A stretch of 64,000 bases of DNA from positions 30,863 through 94,862 of the forward strand of contig CAJQRD010000072.1 of assembly GCA_905480605.1 (NCBI GenBank), read 5' to 3'. Below are positions 10,633 through 19,810 of the stretch, in pieces. Made by a program: the position numbers and the translations under genes. Positions within the stretch are counted from its first letter, which is position 1; each line of letters opens with the position of its first letter. The notes below the pieces were generated by a model. That model worked only from the letters and a program-made list of their open reading frames with translations. It did not search any database and was not told where the DNA came from. The stretch comes from an uncultured Saprospiraceae bacterium (GTDB lineage Bacteria; Bacteroidota; Bacteroidia; Chitinophagales; Saprospiraceae).

Positions 10633-11063
10633 GATTAAAAATTTTGTGTTCTTACGTTAGTATTATGTGTTTTTTCTAAAATTGTGTATTACGATTTTAA
10701 CTTATTTAAATTTTCGTAATTTTTAAAAGATTGATTTACAGCATTTTATATATTAGCCCTACCTTATATTCAATCTTTTCGTAATACATTAAGTCTAAAG
10801 GGCAAACATTATACCAAATTGTAATATGTTTTATTATAAATTTCTAAATGGCCTTATAATTCAGAATTAAGAAGGAAGTATCATCAATTAATAAGGAATG
10901 ATTAATAAGGAATATAAAAGGCTAGAATATTCAGTTATTCTGTGAAAAACACCAGTTATATTGAATTCATTGAAGCATTATTTGACATTGAAGCATTGTA
11001 TTATTGAATTCATTGAAACAATGCTCAAAGAAATCCTTACTTTGTTTCATAAATCTCTGCTAT
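10633..11063. other. Intergenic region with short direct repeats
   Basis: About 430 AT-rich bases separate two divergent genes. Near the right end are interleaved direct repeats: TTGAATTCATTGAA at 10961-10974 and again at 11004-11017, and CATTGAAGCATT at 10969-10980 and 10986-10997. No other gene is visible. The repeats are a reason to distrust the TTG at 11004 as a start codon. Confidence 0.55.
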
Positions 11064-12089
11064 TTGGAATCTAACAATCAAAAATGTCTCAATTGTAGTA
11101 CTGAATTGGATCAAAACACCAAGTTTTGTCCCAATTGTGGACAATCAGTTAAGTTTAAAAACTTATCTATACGATTTGTCCTATCAACTTTTGTGGAAAC
11201 ATTTCTAAATTTCGATTCTAAATTAGTACATAGTTTCAAGGATATCTTGATCCCGAATGCTATTACAAAATCATTTATTGCTGGTAAAAGGAGTTATTAC
11301 CTGCATCCATTTAGATTTTATTTCTTTTGCTTAATTGCCGGTTTTACATTATTGGCGTTGAACACAAGACATTTAAATATTAATGTAAAGCAAGCGGACA
11401 TGGTTGGTAAATATGAGCAATATGCCATGATGGATACGCTCCATTTATCAAATAAGTCCTCATGTGAAAAGGCAGTTCTTGATTCTTTAAGAGAACATAC
11501 TCCTAATAGGATTAAAAAACTGGCAGTTGATACTTTTATTGACTTTAAAGTAATGGGAACAGAGTTTAAAGATTATGGTATCAGTACTTATGATGCTTTT
11601 AAACTATCAGAAAAAGAATTAGATGAAAAATACAAAATCACAAAAAGATTAGATCGGTTAATAATTCACCAATTCGTAAGAATGCAGAAAGATCAGGGAG
11701 GCGTTTTAAAATCCGGAATCGCTAACATGCTGTGGGGAATTTTATTATTAACTGTATTTATGGCGCTTGTTTTAAGTGTATTATATATAAGGCATGGATC
11801 ATATTTTGTTGAGCATCTACTTCATATTTCAAATTTTCATACTTTGGGCTTGTTGTTGATTTCTATACTATTACTGATCAACCTAATTTTTGATATACCC
11901 GATCCTGAGATCTATGCCAATTTTATAATTCTTGGTTCAATCGTCTACTTATTTACCTGCCTAAAAAGATACTACAATCAAGGATTTTGGGTAACCTTAA
12001 TAAAAATGGGTGTTTTGGGATTTGGATACATTTTTGGAATTGCAATAATCCTTGTAATCATAGGTATATTTACATTCTTAATTTTATAA
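11064..12089 (+). CDS. DUF3667 family zinc-ribbon membrane protein
   Basis: Two CxxC pairs close to the N-terminus (CLNC and CPNC, 11 residues apart) form a zinc ribbon, followed by a conserved segment (FVLSTFVETFLNFDSKLVHSFKDIL) and four hydrophobic helices, the first at RFYFFCLIAGFTLLAL and the last three in the C-terminal third. This is the layout of DUF3667, a Bacteroidota family of unknown function. There is no in-frame ATG before the ribbon. I place the start at TTG 11064 (ESNNQKCLNC follows), because the alternative TTG at 11004 lies inside a direct repeat and would add 20 poorly conserved-looking residues. Its stop is 5 bases before gatB, so the two are probably co-transcribed. Family call firm, start tentative. 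Confidence 0.75.
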   Translation: MESNNQKCLNCSTELDQNTKFCPNCGQSVKFKNLSIRFVLSTFVETFLNFDSKLVHSFKDILIPNAITKSFIAGKRSYYLHPFRFYFFCLIAGFTLLALNTRHLNINVKQADMVGKYEQYAMMDTLHLSNKSSCEKAVLDSLREHTPNRIKKLAVDTFIDFKVMGTEFKDYGISTYDAFKLSEKELDEKYKITKRLDRLIIHQFVRMQKDQGGVLKSGIANMLWGILLLTVFMALVLSVLYIRHGSYFVEHLLHISNFHTLGLLLISILLLINLIFDIPDPEIYANFIILGSIVYLFTCLKRYYNQGFWVTLIKMGVLGFGYIFGIAIILVIIGIFTFLIL

Positions 12090-12094
12090 ATATT

Positions 12095-13540
12095 ATGTCG
12101 TCGTCTTACGAAACAGTTATAGGTTTAGAAATTCATGTACAACTCAATACAAAAAGCAAAGCGTTTTGTAGAGACACAAATCGTTTTGGTGACAATGCCA
12201 ATACCAATATAAGTGAAGTCAGTTTGGCTCTACCAGGTACATTGCCTAATTTGAATAGATCACAGGTTCTATCTGCCATTAAATTGGGTGTATCACTAGA
12301 TTGTGACATCAATAAAAATTCACGGTTTGATCGTAAGAATTATACCTATCCTGACTTACCTAAAGGCTATCAAATTACACAGGATCAAAAACCAATTTGC
12401 ATTGGTGGACAGTTTACTTTTAAAACTGGAGAGAATTATAAAACCATCAGACTACACCATATTCATATGGAAGAAGATGCTGGAAAGTCAATTCATGATA
12501 TAGACAAAACATTGACGTGCTTGGACTATAACCGAGCAGGCACTCCCCTACTGGAGGTTGTAACAGAACCTGACTTCAGATCTGGTCAAGAAGTATCAGA
12601 CTTTATGAGTGCATTTCAAACCCTAATAAGATACATTGACATATCCGATGCCAATATGGAAGAAGGTTCTTTACGATGCGATTGCAATGTATCTGTAAGG
12701 ACAGATGCCAATGCACCGTTAGGCACACGTGCAGAGGTCAAAAATGTAAATTCAAAAAAGTTTGCAAAACAAGCAATTGAATTTGAAGCCGAGAGGCAAT
12801 GGGGAATCATAACAGCTGGAGGAGAAGTAATTCAAGAGACAAGACTTTTTGAAGCAGAAAGCGGTAAAACATATTCAATGCGAAAAAAAGAAGATGCACT
12901 TGATTATCGCTATTTTCCTGATCCTGATTTACAATCAATTATTATTGCAGATAAAGTCATTAAAAACATAAAAAATAGCATCGAGTTTCTACCATGGGAA
13001 GCAGAAAAAAATCTCAAAGATGATTATGGTATAACTCCGAAAGTCGCAGAGACAATCAGCCAAGACAAGTCGCTTGTTTACTTGTTTTTAGAAATGGTCA
13101 AGGATATTAAAAATAACAAATTGGTTTCTAATTTTATTGTCAATCAATTTATCACCATTCAGAATAAAATCACTAATGCTGATTACGGAATCAAAAGAGA
13201 TGTTTTCACAAAAATGCTCATGCTTATAAATGATGATAAACTGAGCGCATCTACAGCTTATACTGTTTTAATTCCAATAATTTTAAAAACCAATGAAATC
13301 AACATTGAGCAAATCGCCAAAGACAATAATATTTTCTTAGAGTCAACTGGTATTGATTTGGGCGATGTATGTAAAGAAATCATGAATAAATTTCCGGATA
13401 AAGTAAAAGCATATCAAAATGGTAAAAAAGGTTTGATTGGCTTTTTTATGGGACAATTTATGAAAAGTGGTGGTAAAGGTCTAAATCCAAAAGATGTGCA
13501 AAAGGAATTTGAAAATCTACTTAACGAAAAGCCTGTTTAA
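12095..13540 (+). CDS. gatB: Asp-tRNA(Asn)/Glu-tRNA(Gln) amidotransferase subunit B
   Basis: The 481-residue product matches GatB along its length: YETVIGLEIHVQLNTKSKAFC at the start, then YPDLPKGYQITQ, HMEEDAGKS, DYNRAGTPLLEVVTEPD, SLRCDCNVSVR and YRYFPDPDL, and the C-terminal YqeY-like tail (GKKGLIGFFMGQFMK). GatB works with GatA and GatC to amidate mischarged Glu-tRNA(Gln) or Asp-tRNA(Asn) in the cytoplasm. The frame is open 36 codons further upstream, into the previous gene, but the ATG at 12095 gives the family's normal N-terminus and length. gatA and gatC are not in this window, which is common in Bacteroidota. Confidence 0.97.
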   Translation: MSSSYETVIGLEIHVQLNTKSKAFCRDTNRFGDNANTNISEVSLALPGTLPNLNRSQVLSAIKLGVSLDCDINKNSRFDRKNYTYPDLPKGYQITQDQKPICIGGQFTFKTGENYKTIRLHHIHMEEDAGKSIHDIDKTLTCLDYNRAGTPLLEVVTEPDFRSGQEVSDFMSAFQTLIRYIDISDANMEEGSLRCDCNVSVRTDANAPLGTRAEVKNVNSKKFAKQAIEFEAERQWGIITAGGEVIQETRLFEAESGKTYSMRKKEDALDYRYFPDPDLQSIIIADKVIKNIKNSIEFLPWEAEKNLKDDYGITPKVAETISQDKSLVYLFLEMVKDIKNNKLVSNFIVNQFITIQNKITNADYGIKRDVFTKMLMLINDDKLSASTAYTVLIPIILKTNEINIEQIAKDNNIFLESTGIDLGDVCKEIMNKFPDKVKAYQNGKKGLIGFFMGQFMKSGGKGLNPKDVQKEFENLLNEKPV

Positions 13541-13638
13541 CTTGCTTTTTTCATGTGACCTACTATAGTTGAGCATCTTCATAAATACTTTATTATTGAA
13601 ATAAGTAGTATATTGATTTGAAATTATATTTAAATACC

Positions 13639-14049
13639 ATGATTAATCCTGACAATTTAACGAAGCGGTATTATAAGATAGGTGAAGTTGCCAAAATTTT
13701 TAATGTAGCCACTTCCTTAATAAGATATTGGGAAGGTGAGTTTCCACAATTACATCCATTAAAAAATAGCAGTGGCGTGCGTCGATATACAAAAGAAGAT
13801 GTCATCTTGTTTGGACATATTTATGACCTTGTTAAAGTGAAAGGTTACAAAATTGATGGCGCAAAAAAATCCCTAAAAGACAAAAGACTTGTTAATAAAA
13901 TAAAGAACTCTGGTTCTGAAGAGTCTGACTTGCACAAGTTAAAATATGAATTGGAAGATATCAGAAAAGGATTACTAAACCTAAGATTTCAAATTCAAAA
14001 AGTCAAACTGAAGTCTGATGAAATGGATCTTGATAGTAAGGAACTATAG
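13639..14049 (+). CDS. MerR family transcriptional regulator
   Basis: The 136-residue product has an N-terminal MerR winged-helix domain (YYKIGEVAKIFNVATSLIRYWEGEFPQL, then the wing with GVRRYTKEDV) and a C-terminal coiled coil (residues about 85-125, ELEDIRKGLLNLRFQIQKVK) for dimerisation. It lacks the metal- or drug-binding C-terminus of classical MerR proteins, so the inducer cannot be predicted; single-copy MerR proteins of this type are widespread in Bacteroidota. The ATG at 13639 is preferred over the upstream TTG at 13618. It sits 98 bases after gatB on the same strand. Confidence 0.88.
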   Translation: MINPDNLTKRYYKIGEVAKIFNVATSLIRYWEGEFPQLHPLKNSSGVRRYTKEDVILFGHIYDLVKVKGYKIDGAKKSLKDKRLVNKIKNSGSEESDLHKLKYELEDIRKGLLNLRFQIQKVKLKSDEMDLDSKEL

Positions 14050-14179
14050 CCCTGCCAGATCTAACCCTATACAGAGCCTATCTAAGTGGGTTAAAAAAGA
14101 ACAAAACATCCCCTAAAGAACATCAAACATCCAAACATATCATATAATTTAAATATCTTTCCTCCGTTTTAAAAGATGT

Positions 14180-16081
14180 ATGGAAATATTTAATACAAAA
14201 AAGGTTTTACTTATAGCTCAACTGGTGATTTACATATCACTTTGCCAACTTTTAAGAAGTCAAAATCGACCTGACTTCACTAAAATGTCTTCTAATACTA
14301 CAACCTCCTCATCTGCGCAAACTGATATTCCACTAGAAAAGGCTTATGTTAAATATTTTGAGCTTAAAGATATTGAAGCAGAATTCGAGTTTAGCGATAC
14401 AACCCTTCTTAAATTTGAAATATTTGGTAGACACAGAAGTTTTGATACGGCCGCTTTTAACCTAGGAAATTATGGTTCTGCCCACAAAAAAATAATCTAT
14501 AGAAACGATAGAGATATTTATACAGATATCGGATATCATCAATACGATCTTCACAAGCTAAAACTCCAGGATTTAAAATATTATAAAATCAACAGAGCAT
14601 ACAATGATCTATATTTTTCTCCACTAAGCGGCCAGCAAAATTTTGAAGTTAAGGCAAAGTTCAGTAAAAACTTTGCAAACGATGTTAACCTTTCAATTGA
14701 TTATGAACGAATCAAACAAGAAGGATTCTATCCAGATCAAAATACTAAAATGACTAGATTGGGAATTGGAATATGGAAACATAATGAAGAAAAAAATCAC
14801 GATATTTTCATTAGTTTCTTGGCCAACAATTTTAATGAAGAACACAATGGAGGAATAGATAGTGCATACAATCTCAATACTCTGTTGCCTGGTACTACAT
14901 TTCGAAATCCAAGAAACACAGCTGATATAAATCTATCTGGAAGTTCAAAAACAAGACACCAGCAATTTACATATGGTATTGATAATTTTTGGGCCATCAA
15001 AAACAACAAGTTTAAAATGCATCATCAAATTTCATTTGAACATGGTTACTATCAAATGGGTGATGATGATGTGGGTACTACCTCTGACTCTCTAGTTTAT
15101 TTGTCCTACCTAAATGACTCAAGAGGCATTAGGTCTGTCAATTCTTTTGGTAGATTATCAAATCAATTAGATATTGGACTTGATGTAAAAAACTTTGATC
15201 TCACACTTGGCTTCAAGTATAAACTGTTAAAATATAACAACACCATTGATTCAGAATTAACAAATGACTTGGGTGTCTTTGCAGATTTACAATTAGAATT
15301 AGGTAAAGTAAGTACCCTCAATGGTTTTGCTGAATTGGGTATTGGAGAAAACGCTGGAAACTTTCAATTGAAGGGAAACATTTTAATAAAACCACTTCTA
15401 AATATTCACTTAAATGCATATGCGAATTTGCTTCGCTACGATCCTTCAATAATCCAAAACTCATTTGTTTCTACGGAGCAATATGTATATCAAAATGAAT
15501 TCACAAAAGCAAATACAGCTCACGTAGGTGGCAACATAAATTTTAAAAAACTGGGCATTCTTTTAGAAGCAAACACAGGATTAATTGACAAAGCCATTTA
15601 CAACAATAAGGAATCAGTTCCAATGCAATTGGATGGATCAACAGAATACTTTCAAGCCATTGTAAAACAAAATCTTTTCTGGAAGTTTATTGGTTTAGAA
15701 AATTCAGCTATATATCAGACATTTACCGACAACATTTACCAAATGCCTAAAATATATTCCCAGCACAATTTGTATTTGCAAAGTCGGTTATTTAAAAAGC
15801 GATTACTAGCCAAAATTGGAATTCTATTTTACTACACAAAATATGATGGTTTCTTAAAATTTCAACCTGCCAGTGGCAGCTTTTATCCTACGAGTGATAT
15901 AATAGAAGATTTTCCTTATGCTGAAGTGTATGGTGTATTTCAAGTGGATGCCTTTCGAATATTTTTCAAATACAACAATGCTGTTGATGCATTTCGAAAA
16001 GAGGTTCATTATAATATCGTTGACTACCCACAATATGATGCAAGATTCAGAATGGGCGTTAGGTGGATAATTTCTGATTGA
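14180..16081 (+). CDS. Putative outer-membrane porin, Porin_10 family
   Basis: A signal peptide (about residues 1-27, ending LLRSQ) is followed by a long series of alternating-hydrophobicity strands typical of a beta-barrel. The C-terminal stretch (NLYLQSRLFKKRLLAKIGILFYYTKYDGF, PASGSFYP, FRMGVRWIISD) matches the Bacteroidota family known as Porin_10. Nearly every strand carries aromatic girdle residues, and the protein ends in a short polar-aromatic segment. Substrate is unknown. It is convergent with the LOG-family gene downstream, separated by a strong bidirectional terminator. Confidence 0.8.
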   Translation: MEIFNTKKVLLIAQLVIYISLCQLLRSQNRPDFTKMSSNTTTSSSAQTDIPLEKAYVKYFELKDIEAEFEFSDTTLLKFEIFGRHRSFDTAAFNLGNYGSAHKKIIYRNDRDIYTDIGYHQYDLHKLKLQDLKYYKINRAYNDLYFSPLSGQQNFEVKAKFSKNFANDVNLSIDYERIKQEGFYPDQNTKMTRLGIGIWKHNEEKNHDIFISFLANNFNEEHNGGIDSAYNLNTLLPGTTFRNPRNTADINLSGSSKTRHQQFTYGIDNFWAIKNNKFKMHHQISFEHGYYQMGDDDVGTTSDSLVYLSYLNDSRGIRSVNSFGRLSNQLDIGLDVKNFDLTLGFKYKLLKYNNTIDSELTNDLGVFADLQLELGKVSTLNGFAELGIGENAGNFQLKGNILIKPLLNIHLNAYANLLRYDPSIIQNSFVSTEQYVYQNEFTKANTAHVGGNINFKKLGILLEANTGLIDKAIYNNKESVPMQLDGSTEYFQAIVKQNLFWKFIGLENSAIYQTFTDNIYQMPKIYSQHNLYLQSRLFKKRLLAKIGILFYYTKYDGFLKFQPASGSFYPTSDIIEDFPYAEVYGVFQVDAFRIFFKYNNAVDAFRKEVHYNIVDYPQYDARFRMGVRWIISD

Positions 16082-16192
16082 TATTACAAAACCAAGAGAT
16101 AGGCTGGTAGCCTTCGCTTTGCCAAGGAGGAATGTCAATGACCACACAATAGGCGTCACGCATCTTTCGATCCCTACAAATGAACAATCACA

Positions 16193-16240
16193 ATAAAAAA
16201 AATAAGGAAGAGGTGCGCACACCTCTTCCTTATTTTTTTA
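16193..16240. terminator. Bidirectional rho-independent terminator between convergent genes
   Basis: A 15-bp perfect stem (16201-16215 with 16220-16234, arm sequence AATAAGGAAGAGGTG) encloses a four-base CGCA loop. It has an A run on the left and a T run on the right, so it can end transcripts from both the porin (+) and the LOG-family gene (-). Confidence 0.92.
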
Positions 16241-16282
16241 TGTTAGAATTGATTTCGTATAAAACGACAATAAACAAATCTT

Positions 16283-16990
16283 TTACAATTGGTAATTTGG
16301 CTCTAACTTATTCTCGGATTGATCACTATAATAATCTGTAATTATTTTAACAATCTCTTCTGGAGAATCTACAATTGGAATCAACTCTAAATCTTTTGCA
16401 GCAATATTACCAAACTCACCCAAAACTGTTGTTTTAACCCAATCGATTAATCCTGTCCAAAATTCCTTTCCAACCAAAATAATTGGTACGTTGGAAATCT
16501 TATCTGTTTGAATCAAAGTAAGCGTTTCAAACAATTCATCAAGAGTTCCAAATCCACCTGGCATAACCACAAAAGCCTGTGAATATTTTACAAACATAAC
16601 TTTTCTTACAAAAAAGTATCTGTGATCTATATTTTTATCTGGGTCAATATATTGATTGCCAGATTGCTCAAATGGCAGTTCAATATTTAGTCCAATAGAC
16701 AATCCATTTTCCAAATAAGCACCTTTATTGGCAGCTTCCATAATACCAGGACCTCCACCACTTATAACACCAAATCCTTCACTAGATAAGCGCTGAGCAA
16801 TATCGACAGTCAATTGATAATATTTATTGTCTGGTTTTGTTCTTGCTGATCCAAATATTGAGATACAAGGTCCCATTCTATTCATTTTCTCAAAACCATC
16901 TACAAATTCTGCAATTACTTTAAACATGGTCCAAGAGTTTTCACCCTTAATTTCTGACCATTGTTTTGCTCCTTTTTTCTTATCGCTCAT
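16283..16990 (-). CDS. LOG-family protein (TIGR00730 Rossmann fold; cytokinin riboside 5'-monophosphate phosphoribohydrolase-like)
   Basis: The 235-residue product carries the LOG signature: ISIFGSARTKPDN near residue 45, GVISGGGPGIMEAANKGA, and the catalytic motif PGGFGTLDELFE around 142-153. LOG enzymes release free cytokinin bases from nucleoside monophosphates; in bacteria many act as nucleotide 5'-monophosphate nucleosidases. An N-terminal extension of about 40 residues (WSEIKGENSWTMFKVIAEFVDGFEKM) is characteristic of the longer bacterial subgroup. It lies downstream of the NtrC-like gene on the same strand with an inverted repeat in the 87-base gap. Family call is sure; exact substrate is not. 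Confidence 0.9.
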   Translation of the reverse strand: MSDKKKGAKQWSEIKGENSWTMFKVIAEFVDGFEKMNRMGPCISIFGSARTKPDNKYYQLTVDIAQRLSSEGFGVISGGGPGIMEAANKGAYLENGLSIGLNIELPFEQSGNQYIDPDKNIDHRYFFVRKVMFVKYSQAFVVMPGGFGTLDELFETLTLIQTDKISNVPIILVGKEFWTGLIDWVKTTVLGEFGNIAAKDLELIPIVDSPEEIVKIITDYYSDQSENKLEPNYQL

Positions 16991-17009
16991 AAGTTTTCTT
17001 TTTTACATA

Positions 17010-17050
17010 GACAATCCCTTGATGTACTTAGAACCATCAAGGGATTTGTC
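17010..17050 (-). repeat. Intergenic inverted repeat (attenuator-like hairpin)
   Basis: Two arms of 12-15 bases (AATCCCTTGATG and its complement) flank a ten-base loop between the NtrC-like gene and the LOG gene. Neither strand has a T run after the stem, so it is not a standard terminator. It may protect or end the upstream mRNA, or partly uncouple the two genes. Confidence 0.5.
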
Positions 17051-17077
17051 ACTTTATCTAATAAATTCAAATATTGG

Positions 17078-18352
17078 CTATGCCAGTACTCCTTTATATT
17101 TTTCAAATTCTTTTTCTAAGTAATTTCGCATTTCTGCAAAACTGCTAAATCTATCAAAAAGATCTTGTAAGTTGTCTCTTCGATTACTCACAGAAACAGC
17201 ATAATCTACAACATCTTTTTTGGTAACCTTGTCTTTACTTAAGATTATTAGCCTTTCAACAACGTTGCGAAGCTCTCTAATATTACCTGTCCAGTTGATG
17301 GATTGCAATTCTTTTATTGCTTTAGGCTCTATTTCTTTAGCAGGAACACCATACTCTTTACAGATTTGATCGTTAAAATGTTCAACCAGGTCAGGAATAT
17401 CCGATCTTCTATCATTTAATGAAGGAACATGCATTATGATTACAGCCAATCTGTGGAAAAGATCTTCTCTGAAGTTTCCTTTAGCAATTTCCTTTCTTAA
17501 ATCTTTATTTGTGGCCGCAACAATTCTAACATCGACAGAAATTTGCTTTTCCCCACCAACTCTCATAATTCGACTTTCTTGCAGTACTCTCAATACTTTG
17601 GCTTGAGCACTTAAACTCATATCACCAACCTCATCAAGAAACAATGTCCCTTTATGAGCCAGTTCAAATTTTCCTATTCTTTGTTTGTGAGCGGAAGTAA
17701 ATGATCCTTTCTCATGCCCAAATAGTTCTGATTCTATCAATTCTGATGGAATAGCAGCACAGTTGACTTCAATCATAGGTCCTGAATTCCTTCCACTCTT
17801 TTCATGCAACCACCTAGCAACCAATTCCTTACCTGTTCCATTTGGACCTTGAACCAAAACACGTGCATCCGTTGGTGCAACCTTTGCAATGGTTTCTTTG
17901 ATCATATTTATTTCAGGAGAAGAACCTACTATTTGAGTCACATTAGATTTTTTTACTCTTTTTTGAAGTGTTTTCTTCTGCACAATTAGAGTAGATTTAT
18001 CTAACGCATTTCGCACCGTAATCAACAATCTGTTTAGATCCGGCGGTTTCGATAAAAAGTCGAAAGCTCCTTTTTTTACGGCTTCAACAGCAGTATCGAT
18101 ATCACCATGACCACTTATCATAATAACTGGAATGTCTGGATATAAATCTTGGAGTCTATCAATAGCATCCATTCCATCCATTTTAGGCATCTTGATATCC
18201 ATGATTATAACATCAAATTTATCTTGCTTAACTTTAACCAAGCAAGTCAGGCCGTCTTCAGCCTCTTCAACATCATACTTTTCAAATTCAAGAATATCTT
18301 TTAATGTTCTTCGAATACTTCTGTCGTCATCGACTATCAGGATCTTAGCCAT
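17078..18352 (-). CDS. NtrC-family response regulator lacking the Fis-type HTH domain
   Basis: The 424-residue product has a receiver domain (phosphoacceptor D52 in IIMDIKMPKMDG, K102 in SKPPD) and an AAA+ sigma-54 activator domain with Walker A GPNGTGKE (169-176), Walker B TLFLDEVGD and the arginine-finger region FREDLFHRL. Two features are unusual. The sigma-54-contacting GAFTGA loop reads GSFTSA (216-221), and the protein stops after a short helical tail (MRNYLEKEFEKYKGVLA) with no C-terminal helix-turn-helix. No HTH is visible in the other frames downstream of the stop. It could act from solution without binding an enhancer, or use the AAA+ ring for something other than sigma-54 activation. 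An NtrY-like kinase at 41-44 kb is a possible partner by family type only. Confidence 0.85.
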   Translation of the reverse strand: MAKILIVDDDRSIRRTLKDILEFEKYDVEEAEDGLTCLVKVKQDKFDVIIMDIKMPKMDGMDAIDRLQDLYPDIPVIMISGHGDIDTAVEAVKKGAFDFLSKPPDLNRLLITVRNALDKSTLIVQKKTLQKRVKKSNVTQIVGSSPEINMIKETIAKVAPTDARVLVQGPNGTGKELVARWLHEKSGRNSGPMIEVNCAAIPSELIESELFGHEKGSFTSAHKQRIGKFELAHKGTLFLDEVGDMSLSAQAKVLRVLQESRIMRVGGEKQISVDVRIVAATNKDLRKEIAKGNFREDLFHRLAVIIMHVPSLNDRRSDIPDLVEHFNDQICKEYGVPAKEIEPKAIKELQSINWTGNIRELRNVVERLIILSKDKVTKKDVVDYAVSVSNRRDNLQDLFDRFSSFAEMRNYLEKEFEKYKGVLA

Positions 18353-18505
18353 AGTTTACTTTCTATTTATATGAACCGCTAAGATACATTAAAATATTTT
18401 ATAATGTATAATAGATTGTAAATATGTTTATTACAAATTATGAATAAATTTAATATGAAGTACCTTTTAGCATTCTTGCATATCAAATTCTAGCTATAAA
18501 CAGGC

Positions 18506-18554
18506 ATTTTAAACGTTTAAAATAGACATGGCATGTCTTAAGACATGCCATGTC
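18506..18554. repeat. Two adjacent perfect palindromes (18 and 30 bp)
   Basis: Bases 18506-18523 form a perfect palindrome (half-site ATTTTAAAC) and, after one spacer base, 18525-18554 form a second perfect palindrome (half-site GACATGGCATGTCTT). They lie 57 bases beyond the stop codon of the amidohydrolase gene and about 150 bases upstream of the NtrC-like gene start. Read on the minus strand the larger one, followed by TATTTTAAAC, may serve as a terminator with a weak T run. The symmetry would also suit a dimeric protein binding site. Confidence 0.7.
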
Positions 18555-18610
18555 CTGGCAAAACCTTGTCAATCTCACCTTAAATACCTTACTTTCTTAA
18601 CTGTTAGTCA

Positions 18611-19810
18611 TTAACTAGAGCTAGACATAATAGCCAAATACGACATCAAACCAACACCAACTTTCAATGCCTTTTCATCAATATCGAAGGTAGAAGTGTG
18701 CACTGGTGAAGTTATTCCCTTGGCAATATTTCCAGTACCCAGTCTGTAAAAACAAGCTGGCATCATCTGAGAAAAGTATGAAAAATCTTCCGCTGTCATT
18801 CGTTTATCAAGCAAAACAACATTCTTCGAACCCAAAAAATCGCGGGCATGGCCAATTGATTCCTCAGTCAGTGGAATATTGTTGTATAATGTTGGATAAC
18901 CATACTTAATATTGACCTTACATTTTGCACCATAAGCTTTAACCGTACTTTTAACCATGTCCTTTATTACACTATGCAAATGCTTACGATTATCCTCATC
19001 CATGGTCCGCATCGTGCCTAAAATATGCACTTTTTCTGGAATCACATTCGTAGCGCCGCCATCTGAAAATATCTTTCCAAAACTCAATACTGTCGGGATT
19101 TTAGGATCAGAATAACGAGAAACAACCGTATGTAATGCTGTGATCACTTGAGATGCCACCAATATTGTATCAATAAAATTGCTTGGTAAAGCTGCATGAC
19201 CTCCCTTTCCTATTATTTCTAAATATATCTCATCCGCACTTGCCATATATTCACCAGCATGAAAACCCACTTTTCCCACTTCCAATGGAGGATGTACATG
19301 TTGAGCAAGAATTTTAGAATTCTTTACATTCGAAATCGCACCATCTTTAATCATAATGGATGCACCTCCCGGTAGTTTTTCCTCGCCCGGCTGGAAAATA
19401 ATTTTGATCGTGCCCTTTATATGCTTCTTAAACTTATTTAACACCAATGCACTTCCCAATACACAAGTTGTATGAACGTCATGACCACAAGCATGCATAA
19501 CACCTTCAACCGATGATTTGTAAGGTACATTATTAGCCTCTTTAATAGGCAATGCATCCATATCTCCTCTCAAATAAATTGTCTTGCCTTTTTGTTCACC
19601 TTTAATTTCGGCAACTATACCATACACACAATACCCAGATGTATATTTGATGTCATGGTCATCCAAAATATTCTTTACAAATGCACTGGTATTTTTTTCT
19701 TTAAAAGAGAGTTCAGGGTTCGCATGAATATGTCTACGAACTTGCACCAATTGCTTGAAAAGTGAATTGACTTCTTTCTTTATATTTTTCTTTAAATCTG
19801 CTTGACTCAT
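18611..19810 (-). CDS. M20 family amidohydrolase (N-acyl-amino acid / IAA-amino acid hydrolase-like)
   Basis: The 399-residue product matches M20D peptidases: RRHIHANPELSFKE at the start, RGDMDALPI (81-89), HACGHDVH (106-113, with metal ligands C108 and H110), QPGEEKLPGGA, AQHVHP, and MTAEDFSYF near the C-terminus. The insert with GKGGHAALP is the dimerisation domain. These cytoplasmic zinc or manganese enzymes release amino acids from N-acyl derivatives (hippurate, N-acetyl-amino acids, IAA conjugates); the substrate cannot be decided here. It appears monocistronic. Confidence 0.92.
   Translation of the reverse strand: MSQADLKKNIKKEVNSLFKQLVQVRRHIHANPELSFKEKNTSAFVKNILDDHDIKYTSGYCVYGIVAEIKGEQKGKTIYLRGDMDALPIKEANNVPYKSSVEGVMHACGHDVHTTCVLGSALVLNKFKKHIKGTIKIIFQPGEEKLPGGASIMIKDGAISNVKNSKILAQHVHPPLEVGKVGFHAGEYMASADEIYLEIIGKGGHAALPSNFIDTILVASQVITALHTVVSRYSDPKIPTVLSFGKIFSDGGATNVIPEKVHILGTMRTMDEDNRKHLHSVIKDMVKSTVKAYGAKCKVNIKYGYPTLYNNIPLTEESIGHARDFLGSKNVVLLDKRMTAEDFSYFSQMMPACFYRLGTGNIAKGITSPVHTSTFDIDEKALKVGVGLMSYLAIMSSSS

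Noticed and set aside
11004..11063. Longer DUF3667 protein starting at TTG 11004
   Set aside because: The extra 20 codons lie partly in a direct repeat and precede a zinc ribbon that normally sits near the N-terminus.
11987..12094. N-terminal extension of GatB upstream of 12095
   Set aside because: It overlaps the DUF3667 gene and adds 36 residues before the conserved GatB start.
15854..16222. 122-codon minus-strand frame over the porin 3' end
   Set aside because: Crosses the bidirectional terminator and is antisense to conserved porin sequence.
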